64,000 bases of DNA from Cytobacillus praedii (GCF_001439605.1 NZ_LMBX01000005.1:62001-126000), one strand, 5' to 3'. Counted from the stretch's first letter, positions 43,392-52,817 are shown. Notes: generated from the letters alone by a model not told the origin. Translations and numbers: made by a program.

Positions 43392-43988
43392 TTACTTTAT
43401 GCTGCTAGATATAAACATTGAGGCATCTTGATTCATAAAAATTTTGTTACCATGATAGAATGACTTAATTTCAATTGATTTAAATCCAACTTCAATTAAT
43501 CTTCTTTTCAGTTCTTCATGCGAAAAACCGTTATGAACTTTCGGATGCTGTATTTTATCGTTTTTGTCAAAATCAATAATAATTAGCTTGCCGCCATTAT
43601 TTAAAATGTTGAACAACTCATGTAAAATTTTATTAGTATCCGGAATATGTAGCAGGACTAAAGACATAAGAACTATGTCTGCCTTAAGTTCAGGTGTATC
43701 TTGAGTAAAATCTGAATAAAGCACTTTTGCGTTCGTAATTCCTTTGAGAGTAATTTTAGCTTTTGCTACATCCAACATTTGTTTTGATGAATCGACCAAC
43801 AAAATAGAATCTGCTAAATCTGTTAATTCCAAACTAACCAGACCAGTACCACTCCCATAGTCAATTAAGGATTTTGATTTATTATTTTGTAATTCTGTTT
43901 TTACTTCCTTAACTATAACTTTAGCTAATTCCATTCTTTCTACCGTATCATATCTTTTTGCCATCTGTTCAAAAACGTTAGTATCCAT
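43392..43988 (-). CDS. SAM-dependent methyltransferase
   Basis: A 198-residue class I methyltransferase. Motif I is SLIDYGSGTGLVSLEL (about residues 40-55), the acidic end of strand 2 is LLVDSSKQML, and motif post-I/IV is ADIVLMSLVLLHIPD, with NGGKLIIIDFDKND as motif VI. AGGAGA precedes the ATG on the minus strand. This type (UbiE/YdaC-like) is common in Bacillus and its substrate is unknown. Confidence 0.88.
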   Translation of the reverse strand: MDTNVFEQMAKRYDTVERMELAKVIVKEVKTELQNNKSKSLIDYGSGTGLVSLELTDLADSILLVDSSKQMLDVAKAKITLKGITNAKVLYSDFTQDTPELKADIVLMSLVLLHIPDTNKILHELFNILNNGGKLIIIDFDKNDKIQHPKVHNGFSHEELKRRLIEVGFKSIEIKSFYHGNKIFMNQDASMFISSSIK

Positions 43989-44255
43989 AATCTAATCTCC
44001 TATTTATTCAAAATTAAATCTGCATCGTGGTCATTATAGCAAAAATTAACCTTTGAGATTGGATGAGAAAGCTCAAGTGGTTGAGAAGTTAGGTAGGGAA
44101 GCTATCGGAGCTTTACAAAAAGGAGCATACAAAACGTTAAAAAAGGTAAATAACTTAATGCACAAGCCTCTGTTCATTACTCCTTAACAAGGAAAGAATT
44201 ATTTTTTATCTATGATAGCATAAGCAATGTAAATTTATGTTAGGATGGGGAACCA

Positions 44256-45041
44256 ATGAATAGCCAATATTATTTGATCAATGCCTTTACAAAAGAAAAA
44301 TTTAAGGGCAATCCAGCAGCAATAGTTTTCTTAAGAGAGAAAAAAACAGACGAGTGGATGAAATCCTTAGCAAAAGAACTCAATCAACCAATTACAGCCT
44401 TTATTTCAATGAAAAATGACAATAACTATAATCTTAGATGGTTCACACCTACTGAAGAGATTAATCTATGTGGGCATGGTACCTTAGGAGCTGCTCATAT
44501 TCTATGGAGTGAGGGTTTTTGTTCATCAGAGTCAACAATTAATTTTTATACACGATCTAGTCTCCTTCGAACGGAACGATCAGAAGAGCAAATAATTCTA
44601 AGATTTAATATAAAAGAATCCACTCAAATTGAAGTGTCTGAGGACTTAAAGCGTGTTACTGAATTTCCAATAAAAGATGCTGCTTGGGCAGAAGATCGAT
44701 ACATTTTAGTACTGGAAAATCATGAGATGGTTCATGACGTAAAACCTAATTTGGAAGCAATTAGAGAACTTGAGGGCCCCGGTATAATTATTACTAGCCG
44801 TGGAACAGATAGGTATGACTTTGTATCGAGATATTTTGCTCCAAAAATTGGAATTAATGAAGACTACGTAACTGGTTCAGCACACTGCGCATTAGCTTCC
44901 TATTGGAGTGATCGCTTAAATAAAAAAGACTTCACTGCATTTCAAGATTCAGAGCGAGGGGGAGAAATAAAACTAAAGATTAGAGGGGATAAAGTAGAGT
45001 TTATTGGAGGCTGCGTAACTCTGATAAAAGGACATCTATAA
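44256..45041 (+). CDS. PhzF-family protein with altered active site
   Basis: A 261-residue protein of the PhzF/YddE two-barrel family of isomerases: NAFTKEKFKGNPAAIVFL at the start, LRWFTPTEEINLCGHGTLGAAH (seen as LRWFTPTEEINLCGHGTLGA) and EDYVTGSAHCALASYWS in the second half. In PhzF the catalytic Glu lies in a SET motif after the first barrel strands. The same position here reads NQPITAFIS, with Ile in place of Glu, so isomerase chemistry may be lost or changed. GGATGGGG precedes ATG 44256. Confidence 0.85.
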   Translation: MNSQYYLINAFTKEKFKGNPAAIVFLREKKTDEWMKSLAKELNQPITAFISMKNDNNYNLRWFTPTEEINLCGHGTLGAAHILWSEGFCSSESTINFYTRSSLLRTERSEEQIILRFNIKESTQIEVSEDLKRVTEFPIKDAAWAEDRYILVLENHEMVHDVKPNLEAIRELEGPGIIITSRGTDRYDFVSRYFAPKIGINEDYVTGSAHCALASYWSDRLNKKDFTAFQDSERGGEIKLKIRGDKVEFIGGCVTLIKGHL

Positions 45042-45060
45042 TTAGTAATCATCCATAATT

Positions 45061-45115
45061 GAGCGAAATTCTTTATCAAGAATTTCGCTCTTTCTTTATG
45101 TCTTGACCATTTAAT
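45061..45115. repeat. Dispersed hairpin repeat, best-preserved copy
   Basis: GAGCGAAATTCTT (45061-45073) pairs perfectly with AAGAATTTCGCTC (45078-45090) around TATC, then TTTCTTTATG. Here it also sits 20 bases after the PhzF stop and can act as its terminator. It is the reference for the other copies. Confidence 0.75.
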
Positions 45116-45318
45116 AAAAAAGAACCTAAAACAGTATTGGTTGGTTATATTTAATCACCATAAAATTTTGTGAAAAGGTCTGCTTATACTAAAGAGCTGG
45201 TTAGTTGAAACAAGGATGTAGTCAATAATGCTTCTGGAGGAAAATAGGGGGTATTTAAAATATATACCTAATTTTACCAAAAATGGTGATATAATATAGA
45301 AAAGGAGGGAGATATTGA

Positions 45319-45654
45319 TTGGAATTTAAAATTGGAGATGGCGCCATTGTTCTGCCACCGTTACATATTACGATTATCGCAATAATAATTATTATTTTTT
45401 TAGTCAGATGGAGCAACCAATTAGAAATACGACGTTTTACGGTTTTCTTTTACTTTCTTATTAGTACTTACATTGCTCCAATTTTTTCTCACAGTACAAA
45501 AGAAGGAGTTTTTCAACTTTGGATTCCATTGGGATTTATTGCAGTTTTAATATACTTATTTAGTAGCAAAAGAAACCATCCCTCTAAAATAAAAGCCAGT
45601 ATTTTAGGACTTTGTATAGCAATTTATCGGTTAATTCTTCTATATGCCGGGTAG
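45319..45654 (+). CDS. Small membrane protein, unknown
   Basis: A 111-residue protein with three or four hydrophobic segments (about residues 15-30, 40-56, 68-82 and 92-109). The start is TTG 45319, with AGGAGGG at 45303-45309 nine bases upstream. No family is recognised. Confidence 0.65.
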   Translation: MEFKIGDGAIVLPPLHITIIAIIIIIFLVRWSNQLEIRRFTVFFYFLISTYIAPIFSHSTKEGVFQLWIPLGFIAVLIYLFSSKRNHPSKIKASILGLCIAIYRLILLYAG

Positions 45655-45838
45655 TAGATCAACTCCTCTGAAGAATAGCTAAAATATTTGTTGCACACTT
45701 TTCAATTTAAGACCGTTTTACTAGAATACCAACTAGCTCTTATCTGTATAAAGAAATCATTGTATTAAGCTAGAGCAGTTAAATTCGAGGAAAGTGAATA
45801 GTGTAATTATGTATAAAAAATTAGGTGAGGATAAGCAA

Positions 45839-46066
45839 ATGCTTGGATTACCCAGAGGTGAGGTTTTTCTAGTTCCTTGGACTAATAAATGGATTAGAGA
45901 ATTCGAAGTTGAAAAGCAGTCTATTCAAAAAGCGATTGGTCAGTACACACTAAATATTCACCATATTGGAAGTACCGCTGTAAAGGGTTTGATTGCGAAG
46001 CCGATCATTGATATTGATATAGATATGATTGATCATTTGAAAAAAAGTTTGATTAAAATCCTGTGA
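45839..46066 (+). pseudogene. GrpB-family protein, truncated
   Basis: The 75-residue frame starts MLGLPRGEVFLVPWTNKWIR and runs to NIHHIGSTAVKGLIAKPIID, the first half of the GrpB/UPF0157 nucleotidyltransferase-like domain (usual length about 170). It then diverges and stops. The GS-type motif IGSTAVKGL is intact, but the second half of the domain is not found in any frame downstream. It is probably a 3'-deleted remnant. AGGTGAGG precedes ATG 45839. Confidence 0.7.
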
Positions 46067-46178
46067 GTGCAGGGTTTTTTCTTTATCTTATAGTGGCAGT
46101 TTATTCGTGATGGTATTAGTTTATAGTTACCTGAATATATTTATAGCTCTCTAACACTATGTGAAAGGTGGGGCTTTA

Positions 46179-46403
46179 ATGGAAAAAAGAGTTTTATTTG
46201 ATTTTGAAATTGAGTTTACAAATGGAGGCGGAATTCAAGGGCAGGAATTCCGCCTTGATATTGAAGGAGATGACATAACTGATGAAGAGCTAGCTAGATA
46301 TATTGTAGAAGATATGAGATTGCTAATGGTGGGAAAAGTAAGGATTCTTAACAAGAAAATTATTAACGAAAAACATAAACGAAAACCTGCTGATGAGAAA
46401 TAA
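46179..46403 (+). CDS. Small conserved-looking protein, unknown
   Basis: A 74-residue soluble protein, MEKRVLFDFEIEFTNGGGIQ then GQEFRLDIEGDDITDEELAR and YIVEDMRLLMVGKVRILNKK. It is acidic in the middle and basic at the end. AAGGTGGGG supports ATG 46179 over GTG 46161. The pattern looks familiar from other Bacillus genomes but no function is known to me. Confidence 0.65.
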   Translation: MEKRVLFDFEIEFTNGGGIQGQEFRLDIEGDDITDEELARYIVEDMRLLMVGKVRILNKKIINEKHKRKPADEK

Positions 46404-46727
46404 TATTTCTTAAAGTTTAAACTGCTAACCCTATTTGGCTGTGCTCTTATTTACATTAGCTAACGTGTTCAGCAAGAGGAGTAATAAGAAAAAAATTATG
46501 ATATTCTAAATGTAATTGTATTTATAGTGAAATTTATACCAATGATTTTCCGTTGAAAGATTCATGCTATAATTATAAAATGATCCCATGACTGTGGGAT
46601 CATTTTAATTCGTTAGCTGATCATTACTCAAAATGCATAAAAAGTGTTAGATAGGGTTTAATGATTAAGAGACTTAGCAAAGTTAGAAGAAGTTCTAAGT
46701 AGATTAAAGAACAACAGGGGAGCCATG
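46404..46727. other. Gap with a TATAAT box and a hairpin
   Basis: TATAAT at 46568-46573 is followed directly by the perfect hairpin at 46577-46606. If that box were a promoter the hairpin would be the very 5' end of the transcript. No good -35 is present. Confidence 0.4.
46577..46606. terminator. Perfect 12-bp hairpin
   Basis: AAAATGATCCCA pairs with TGGGATCATTTT around TGACTG. The T-run is short on both strands, so it is a weak terminator or a structured leader. Confidence 0.55.
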
Positions 46728-46913
46728 ATGAAGAGATATTGTTTGAAGCATGACTATAAAAGCTTCGTGAAAGGGACAAAATTTTATGTTGTGGCTGAAT
46801 CTGAATTTATCGGAGTTAAAGAATTTGTTTTGCGTACCCAAGATTTAAAGCGCAGGTTAATCATAGATGAAGATGAATTAAATAAACATTTTTTAAGACT
46901 ATATGGTGAATAG
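46728..46913 (+). CDS. Small protein, unknown
   Basis: A 61-residue basic, soluble peptide starting MKRYCLKHDYKSFVKGTKFY and ending HFLRLYGE. GGGGAG at 46717-46722 fits ATG 46728 better than ATG 46725. No family is recognised. Confidence 0.55.
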   Translation: MKRYCLKHDYKSFVKGTKFYVVAESEFIGVKEFVLRTQDLKRRLIIDEDELNKHFLRLYGE

Positions 46914-47015
46914 TTGCGATAAATAGAAAAAGCCTAATATAGTTTCTTGGAAAGTCCATTTCATGTAAAATAGAACAAGGAAATAAAAATTATTGTAATT
47001 TGGCTTGGAGGAAAA

Positions 47016-47969
47016 ATGGTGTCATACATACTTAAAGAGAATTTCAAAATGTTTGCACTTAATTCAAATCGAGAACTCGCTGAAGAGATGGCTCACCTTT
47101 TAGGCTGTGAACTTGGAAAAAGTTCAAGTACACAGTTCAGTGATGGAGAGCTTCAAATTCATATTGAAGAAAGTGTCCGGGGAAGTGAAGTCTTTTTGGT
47201 TCAATCCGCTTCAGAGCCGACTAATGAATACATCATGGAGCTACTTATTATGATTGACGCCTTAAAGAGAGCTTCAGCTAAGATGATAAATGTTGTCATG
47301 CCATATTTCAGCTATGCCCGTCAAGATCGGAAAGCTAGATCAAGGGAGCCAATCACTGCGAGGCTCATTGCTAACCTTTTGGAGACCGCAGGTGCTACTA
47401 GAATTTTAACGATAGATTTTCATTCACCGCAAGCTCAAGGGTTCTTTGACATACCAGTAGATCATCTAACAGGGATACCGATTCTTGCGGATTATTTTAA
47501 GAAAAAATCATTAGACGATCTAGTTATTGTTGCTCCGCATAATGGGGGAGTGGTTCGAGCTAGAAAGATAGCTAATATCCTAAATGTCCCTCTTGCCCTG
47601 ATTGATCGTCGGCGTCCGGAACATGATGAAACAGAAATCATGCACATCATCGGAAATATTGAGGGAAAAAACGCCATTATTGTAGATGATTTAATTGATA
47701 CAGCTGGTACCATTACAACTGGTGCGAATGCATTAATCGAAAATGGAGCAAAAGCAGTCTATGCCTGCTGCACACATGCCGTTCTATCAGGACCAGCTAT
47801 CGATCGTATTAAGTCTTCATCCATTGAAGAATTAGTGATTACGAATACGATTAGGGTGCCCCAAGAAAAACGGATTGATAAAATCAATGTTTTATCTGTT
47901 GCTCCATTACTAGTTGAAGCAATTGATCGGATTCATAATCAAAAAGCAGTAAGTCCATTATTTGAATAA
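47016..47969 (+). CDS. prs: Ribose-phosphate pyrophosphokinase (paralogue)
   Basis: A 317-residue PRPP synthetase making PRPP from ribose-5-phosphate and ATP. The N-terminal [36 protein letters not shown] (ATP and flexible-loop region), [20 protein letters not shown] and the PRPP loop [13 protein letters not shown] are all present. The usual VSPDHGGVTRAR reads [12 protein letters not shown], an Asp-His to His-Asn change in a normally constant stretch. It stands alone, away from a glmU-type gene, so it is probably a second copy. GGAGG precedes ATG 47016. Confidence 0.88.
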   Translation: MVSYILKENFKMFALNSNRELAEEMAHLLGCELGKSSSTQFSDGELQIHIEESVRGSEVFLVQSASEPTNEYIMELLIMIDALKRASAKMINVVMPYFSYARQDRKARSREPITARLIANLLETAGATRILTIDFHSPQAQGFFDIPVDHLTGIPILADYFKKKSLDDLVIVAPHNGGVVRARKIANILNVPLALIDRRRPEHDETEIMHIIGNIEGKNAIIVDDLIDTAGTITTGANALIENGAKAVYACCTHAVLSGPAIDRIKSSSIEELVITNTIRVPQEKRIDKINVLSVAPLLVEAIDRIHNQKAVSPLFE

Positions 47970-47979
47970 GAATATTTTT

Positions 47980-48014
47980 GGCCGGATATGTTTACAGCAT
48001 GTTTGGTCTTTTTT
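47980..48014 (+). terminator. Terminator after prs
   Basis: GGCCGGATATG and CATGTTTGGTC pair over 11 positions with several G-U pairs, followed by TTTTTT. Confidence 0.7.
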
Positions 48015-48212
48015 GATTCCTGAAGAAGAACTGCATAAATGAACGGGGACAGTATTTGAAACACTTTTAAATAATATTTTTATAGAATTTTTAATTTATG
48101 TTTTCTGATAGAACACCATGAAGGCGATTAGAAGATTTATTAAAAAATGGCATAAAAATGGCATCTTAAATCTATATAAATATAAAACTATTATTTTAGG
48201 GGGAATCAAATC

Positions 48213-49544
48213 ATGACAAAGGTTGATAACTGTGTTCAGGAACTATTGGAATTAGATAAGAAATATTTTCTCCATCCGACCTCTCCGATTAAACAGCAGC
48301 AGGATCAAGGCCCCTCTTTTATATTCACTGAGGGGAAAGGGATCATGCTTACAGACATCGTTGGAAATACAGTAATAGATGGGATGTCCTCTTTGTGGAA
48401 TGTAAATGTTGGCCATGGGAGAGAGGAATTAGGAAAAGTGGCAATGGAACAAATGTCAAAGCTTGCCTTCTCTTCTTGTTTTGCAACATTTAGCAATGAG
48501 CCAGCCATTCGTTTAGCAGCAAAACTTGCGCAAATCGCCCCCGGCGATCTAAGTACAACCTTTTTTACTTCTGGCGGTTCGGAGGCAAACGATACAGCTT
48601 ATAAATTAGCAAGGCATTATTGGATATTAAAAGGGCAGCCAAATCGAAGGAAAATTATTTCCCGTACGAAGTCATATCATGGCGTTGCGATGGGTTCAAC
48701 AAATGCAACTGGATTGAAGCCTTTTCGTGAGTTTACTAACTCCTTTGATCCGGATTTCTGCTATGCTGATCATTTTTCAACGGAGGATTTACGGTGCGTT
48801 ATTGAAGCAGAAGGGCCAGATACCATTGCAGCCTTTATTGCCGAGCCTGTACAAGGCGCAGGAGGTCTTCATGTCGCTCCTAAAGACTATTTTAAAGAAG
48901 TTAGAAGTATTTGTGATGAGTATGGTCTTTTATTTATTACGGATGAAGTAATAACAGGTTTTGGGAGGACAGGGAAATACTTTGGGATTGAACATTATGG
49001 CGTTTCTCCAGATATGATGTGCTTTGCGAAGGGGATAACCAGCGGGTATGCCCAATTAGGTGGTGTGATGCTTTCGAAGAACATTCATCAAGATTTGATG
49101 GAGCTTTCAACTGGAACACTTTTGCATGGATATACGTATAGTGGACACCCTATGGCTTGTGCTGTTGCATTAAAGAATATAGAATTAATTGAGCAGGAAG
49201 AGTTAATTGCAAACGCTGAAAAGATGGGAAAAGAAATGCTTAAAGGCTTTCATTGGATCCAGGGAAAGTGCAGAATCATAGGCAAGGTAAAAGGACTTGG
49301 ATTAATGGGCGGCTTGGAAATTGTTAAAGACCACAGGACAAATGAAAGTTTTGAAACACCTGTCGCTCCTTTAATTGTGGCGGAAGCAGCTAAACGCGGA
49401 CTTATTTGCAGATCTGTCGTTTTTGATGGGCAAGATACAGTTGTATTTGCACCTCCATTAATTATAAATAGAGAAGAATTGGCTAAATTGCTCGACATCC
49501 TTCATGAAACAATTGTTGCAGTTGAAAATGAGGTTCTTCATTAA
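48213..49544 (+). CDS. Class III omega-aminotransferase
   Basis: A 443-residue PLP enzyme of the class III (omega-amino acid:pyruvate/taurine/beta-alanine) group. GSEANDTAYKLARHYW near residue 122, ITDEVITGFGRTGKYFG with Asp244, and the PLP lysine Lys273 in CFAKGITSGY are visible. It moves an amino group from a terminal amine or omega-amino acid to a keto acid, leaving a semialdehyde. The aldehyde dehydrogenase gene 49 bases downstream would oxidise that product. AGGGGG precedes ATG 48213. Confidence 0.92.
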   Translation: MTKVDNCVQELLELDKKYFLHPTSPIKQQQDQGPSFIFTEGKGIMLTDIVGNTVIDGMSSLWNVNVGHGREELGKVAMEQMSKLAFSSCFATFSNEPAIRLAAKLAQIAPGDLSTTFFTSGGSEANDTAYKLARHYWILKGQPNRRKIISRTKSYHGVAMGSTNATGLKPFREFTNSFDPDFCYADHFSTEDLRCVIEAEGPDTIAAFIAEPVQGAGGLHVAPKDYFKEVRSICDEYGLLFITDEVITGFGRTGKYFGIEHYGVSPDMMCFAKGITSGYAQLGGVMLSKNIHQDLMELSTGTLLHGYTYSGHPMACAVALKNIELIEQEELIANAEKMGKEMLKGFHWIQGKCRIIGKVKGLGLMGGLEIVKDHRTNESFETPVAPLIVAEAAKRGLICRSVVFDGQDTVVFAPPLIINREELAKLLDILHETIVAVENEVLH

Positions 49545-49593
49545 TCGATGTTCAATATAAACGGATGAATTGAATCAAAGGAGAGGACTACCA

Positions 49594-51015
49594 TTGAAAA
49601 GGAAGTTATATATAAATGGGGAATGGGTAGAGGCTAGTCAATATGTGTCTCTACGTTCTCCTTATAGTGAAGAGGTAATAGCAGAAATACCTGCAGCAAC
49701 TGCTGCTGAAGTTGAAAAGGGTTTAGAAGCTGCTTTTCATGCAAGAAAAGCAATGGCAGTGATGCCTAGTCATCAGCGTGCATCTATATTAGAAAAAGTA
49801 GCCTTGCTATTAGAAGAGAGGGCAAAAGAAGCTGCCGAGATCATTGCCACCGAGGCTGCAAAACCAATTACAGCCGCATATGCGGAGGTTGCAAGAACCG
49901 TTCAAACGTATAAATTTGCAGCCGAGGAAGCAAAGCGGATTCATGGGGAAACAATTCCGCTAGATGCAGCTCCAGGCGGAGAGGGGAGAATCGCCTATAC
50001 AGTACGTGAACCAATCGGTGTAATTGGGGCGATTACTCCTTTTAATTTTCCAATGAATTTAGTTGCACATAAGGTAGGACCAGCCATTGCTTCTGGAAAT
50101 TCCGTTATCTTAAAGCCTGCTGGGCAAACGCCATTATCAGCTTTGTTTATTGCTGAATTATTTCAAGAGGCAGGGCTCCCGGCTGGTGCATTAAATGTTG
50201 TTACTGGAAGTGGCTCACTAATTGGTGATAAGCTTGTAACAGATGACCGAGTTAAAAAGATCTCATTTACCGGTAGCCCTGCTGTAGGGATTGGCATCCG
50301 AAATAAAGCGGGCCTAAAGCGCGTGACTTTAGAGCTAGGCTCGAATGCGGCAGTTATTATTGATAAAGATACGGATTTAGACAAAATCATTTCGCGTTGT
50401 GTGGCTGGAGCCTTTGGCTTTCAAGGTCAAGTGTGTATTTCTTTACAGCGTATCTATGTGCATGAGCAGCAATTTGATGCCTTCGTAGATAAATTCGTAC
50501 TTGCTACAAAGGAACTTACGATCGGTGATCCGCTTGATCCGAAAACTGACGTTTCAGCGTTGATTACACCCAAAGATGTAAGCCGCACTATTGAATGGAT
50601 CGAGGAAGCAAGAGAGCAAGGGGCAAAAATTGTTATGGGCGGATATGCAGAAGGAAATATTTTACTGCCTACAGTCATTGTTGAGGCTGATCCAACAGCG
50701 AGAGTTTCCTGTCAAGAGGTTTTTGCTCCGATAGTATTGATTAATAAAGTGAAAACAGTTAAAGAGGCCATAGAACTTGTGAATGATTCTAGCTACGGAC
50801 TGCAGGCCGGTATTTATACCGATAATATTCATACTGCTTTGGCTGCTGCTGAGCAGCTTCATGTAGGCGGAGTCTTAATTAATGACATTCCCACCTTCCG
50901 CGTAGATCATATGCCATATGGAGGAGTAAAAGAAAGTGGCGTGGGCAGGGAAGGAATAAAATATGCAATTGAGGAAATGACTGAGCTCAAGCTCGTTGTA
51001 TTTAATAAGAATTAA
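49594..51015 (+). CDS. NAD(P)-dependent aldehyde dehydrogenase
   Basis: A 473-residue classic ALDH. TPFNFPMN at 148-155, FTGSPAVG at 225-232, general base Glu247 in LELGSN and nucleophile Cys281 in GQVCIS are in place. The GQVCISLQRIYVH wording is seen in sulfoacetaldehyde/sulfolactaldehyde and semialdehyde dehydrogenases. It pairs with the aminotransferase upstream. The start is TTG 49594 with AAGGAGAGG 7 bases upstream; an earlier TTG at 49570 has no site. The exact aldehyde is not known. Confidence 0.92.
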   Translation: MKRKLYINGEWVEASQYVSLRSPYSEEVIAEIPAATAAEVEKGLEAAFHARKAMAVMPSHQRASILEKVALLLEERAKEAAEIIATEAAKPITAAYAEVARTVQTYKFAAEEAKRIHGETIPLDAAPGGEGRIAYTVREPIGVIGAITPFNFPMNLVAHKVGPAIASGNSVILKPAGQTPLSALFIAELFQEAGLPAGALNVVTGSGSLIGDKLVTDDRVKKISFTGSPAVGIGIRNKAGLKRVTLELGSNAAVIIDKDTDLDKIISRCVAGAFGFQGQVCISLQRIYVHEQQFDAFVDKFVLATKELTIGDPLDPKTDVSALITPKDVSRTIEWIEEAREQGAKIVMGGYAEGNILLPTVIVEADPTARVSCQEVFAPIVLINKVKTVKEAIELVNDSSYGLQAGIYTDNIHTALAAAEQLHVGGVLINDIPTFRVDHMPYGGVKESGVGREGIKYAIEEMTELKLVVFNKN

Positions 51016-51022
51016 TAATGGA

Positions 51023-51061
51023 AAGAATGCCAAATCTTTAAAACAAAGGTTTGGCATTCTT
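51023..51061. terminator. Bidirectional terminator
   Basis: AAGAATGCCAAA and CTTT pair with AAAG and TTTGGCATTCTT around a short loop. It ends the aminotransferase/dehydrogenase operon and faces the convergent permease gene. Confidence 0.82.
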
Positions 51062-51146
51062 AATTCAAAGTATATTAAACTGATCATTTATTTTTCTGCA
51101 TTTTCTACTTTATCATCTAATTATATCTTCGGAAATATTTTACAAG

Positions 51147-52577
51147 CTAAAATATCAGCAACCCAACAATCGTGGACAGGATCAAACCAATAATTACTGG
51201 CAAGAAGCTCTTCCGAACAAGCTCCATTACTGGCACTTTTGCAAAGCCTGCAACTGCTACAAGTGAACTCCAAGCGATGAGAGTACCACCGCCGACCCAA
51301 ACGGATCCCATTTGTCCAATAGCTGACAAAGTAGCAGCATCCACTCCAACACTATCCCCTAATGCTCCCGATAATGAACCTACTAATGGCAGCCCTGAAA
51401 ACCCTGATCCATCTAGTCCTGTGATGGCGCCAATGATTAGTATCCCAAACCCTGCAATAAATGCGCTTTCTGGAATGTATTGCTGCCCAGCTACGACTAA
51501 ATCGAAGAGGAAGGATGGTGCATTCTCCGCCCCAGTGTTTAATATTTTTGCGGATAGATCTCCACTTCCTATGAAGAAGAACCCTGCAATTGGAATAACG
51601 GGTCCCATTGCTTTAAAGGCAAATACAAATCCTTTTACGAGATGGTCACTAACATTATTTAATGATGAGCGAACATCTCGGAAGGCTGCGGTCAAAATTA
51701 GGAGTACTGCGGAAGCACCGCCTATTAAAGCTGCACCAGTTCCCCCTTCAATGGAAGGGAGTGCATCAGAGAATTTGGCAAGAGCCATATAAATGACAAT
51801 AATCAAAAATGTTACAGGGACGAGGATAGCAAAGAAGAGACTATATTTACCTTTTTTCTCTTGCCGTGCTTCTACCTGGAGTTCATCATTAATTTGGCCG
51901 CTATTTTCCCAAGCAGAAAGGTGCTTGCCAGAAGGCTTTAAAATGTGTTTTTTTAGCATGAAATAAGCGATAATGATTGCTGCAGCACCTGTAATGATTG
52001 ACAATACAAACGCACGATCTGCAACTGGTGCAACATCAATTCCCGCAGCTGTTGCAGTTAGTGTAGGAGCAATTTGAATGACATAATCAGACGATAAGGC
52101 CATTCCTTGCCCAGCAAGTGAAATAGCAATAGCTGCACCAATTGGCGGAAGACCAGATCGAACAGCTACTGGGATAAGCAAAGCACCGACCAGCGGGACA
52201 GCTGGCGTTGGCCAAAAGAATAGAGAGATTGCATACGTAACAAAAATAATCACCCAGAATGAAATATGCCCATTTTTCATGACCTTTTGAAATGGTGTGA
52301 TCATTTGCTGATCAGATCCTATAGATTTTAAAGAATGCAGCAAGGCGGTCATTATGGCAATAATGAGGAAAATATTAAATAATTCACCAGCTGCAACTAA
52401 GCTGCCATTAAAGATTGTCTGCAGACCTGCCGTAAATGAACCAGTAAAAATCCAGCCAACTAAAAAGGTTACAATGATAGAAGGTACAACAACATTTTGT
52501 CGAAATAACATGGTAATAATAATAATGCATGTTCCAATTAAATACATCCAATGAGCGGCAGTTAAATCCATACGCAA
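51147..52577 (-). CDS. Putative anion/organic acid permease
   Basis: A 476-residue protein with about twelve hydrophobic segments, two re-entrant-like glycine-rich stretches (WPTPAVPLVGALLIPVAVRS and GAITGLDGSGFSGLPLVGSL) and a cytoplasmic loop around residues 215-245. The architecture is like the ion-transporter superfamily (GntP/CitM/DctM-like), but I cannot place it in a named family. It converges on the aminotransferase/ALDH operon and may import the amino or sulfonate substrate of that pair (inference). The start is TTG 52577 with AAGGGAG 6 bases upstream on the minus strand. Confidence 0.75.
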   Translation of the reverse strand: MRMDLTAAHWMYLIGTCIIIITMLFRQNVVVPSIIVTFLVGWIFTGSFTAGLQTIFNGSLVAAGELFNIFLIIAIMTALLHSLKSIGSDQQMITPFQKVMKNGHISFWVIIFVTYAISLFFWPTPAVPLVGALLIPVAVRSGLPPIGAAIAISLAGQGMALSSDYVIQIAPTLTATAAGIDVAPVADRAFVLSIITGAAAIIIAYFMLKKHILKPSGKHLSAWENSGQINDELQVEARQEKKGKYSLFFAILVPVTFLIIVIYMALAKFSDALPSIEGGTGAALIGGASAVLLILTAAFRDVRSSLNNVSDHLVKGFVFAFKAMGPVIPIAGFFFIGSGDLSAKILNTGAENAPSFLFDLVVAGQQYIPESAFIAGFGILIIGAITGLDGSGFSGLPLVGSLSGALGDSVGVDAATLSAIGQMGSVWVGGGTLIAWSSLVAVAGFAKVPVMELVRKSFLPVIIGLILSTIVGLLIF

Positions 52578-52764
52578 GTAACACTCCCTTCAAGGTAAAT
52601 AACGTAATAACTTCTTGTAAAGTAGGTTATGCGCATGTTTGGGCTTTGGTGATGGGGGTGGCAAGTATAAGAAAAGGAAATTTACAATCGTGTTACAAAC
52701 CTAAGTTTAAAAAAATAATTAATCTTTCCACGTAGGTATCAGCATTTTCCAATTGAACCATAAA

Positions 52765-52773
52765 TGCTATAAT
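52765..52773 (+). promoter_or_regulatory. Extended -10 promoter before the cyclophilin gene
   Basis: TGCTATAAT combines the TGn extension and TATAAT (52768-52773), about 45 bases before the start. The -35 region is poor. Confidence 0.55.
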
Positions 52774-52817
52774 AGAGCCATTCGTCGCACTAGAATTTTC
52801 AATTCATAAGGAGGATT

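Noticed and set aside
51172-51792. 206-codon plus-strand frame rich in Pro, Ser and Thr
   Set aside because: It is the antisense shadow of the permease gene; the minus-strand reading has clear membrane segments.
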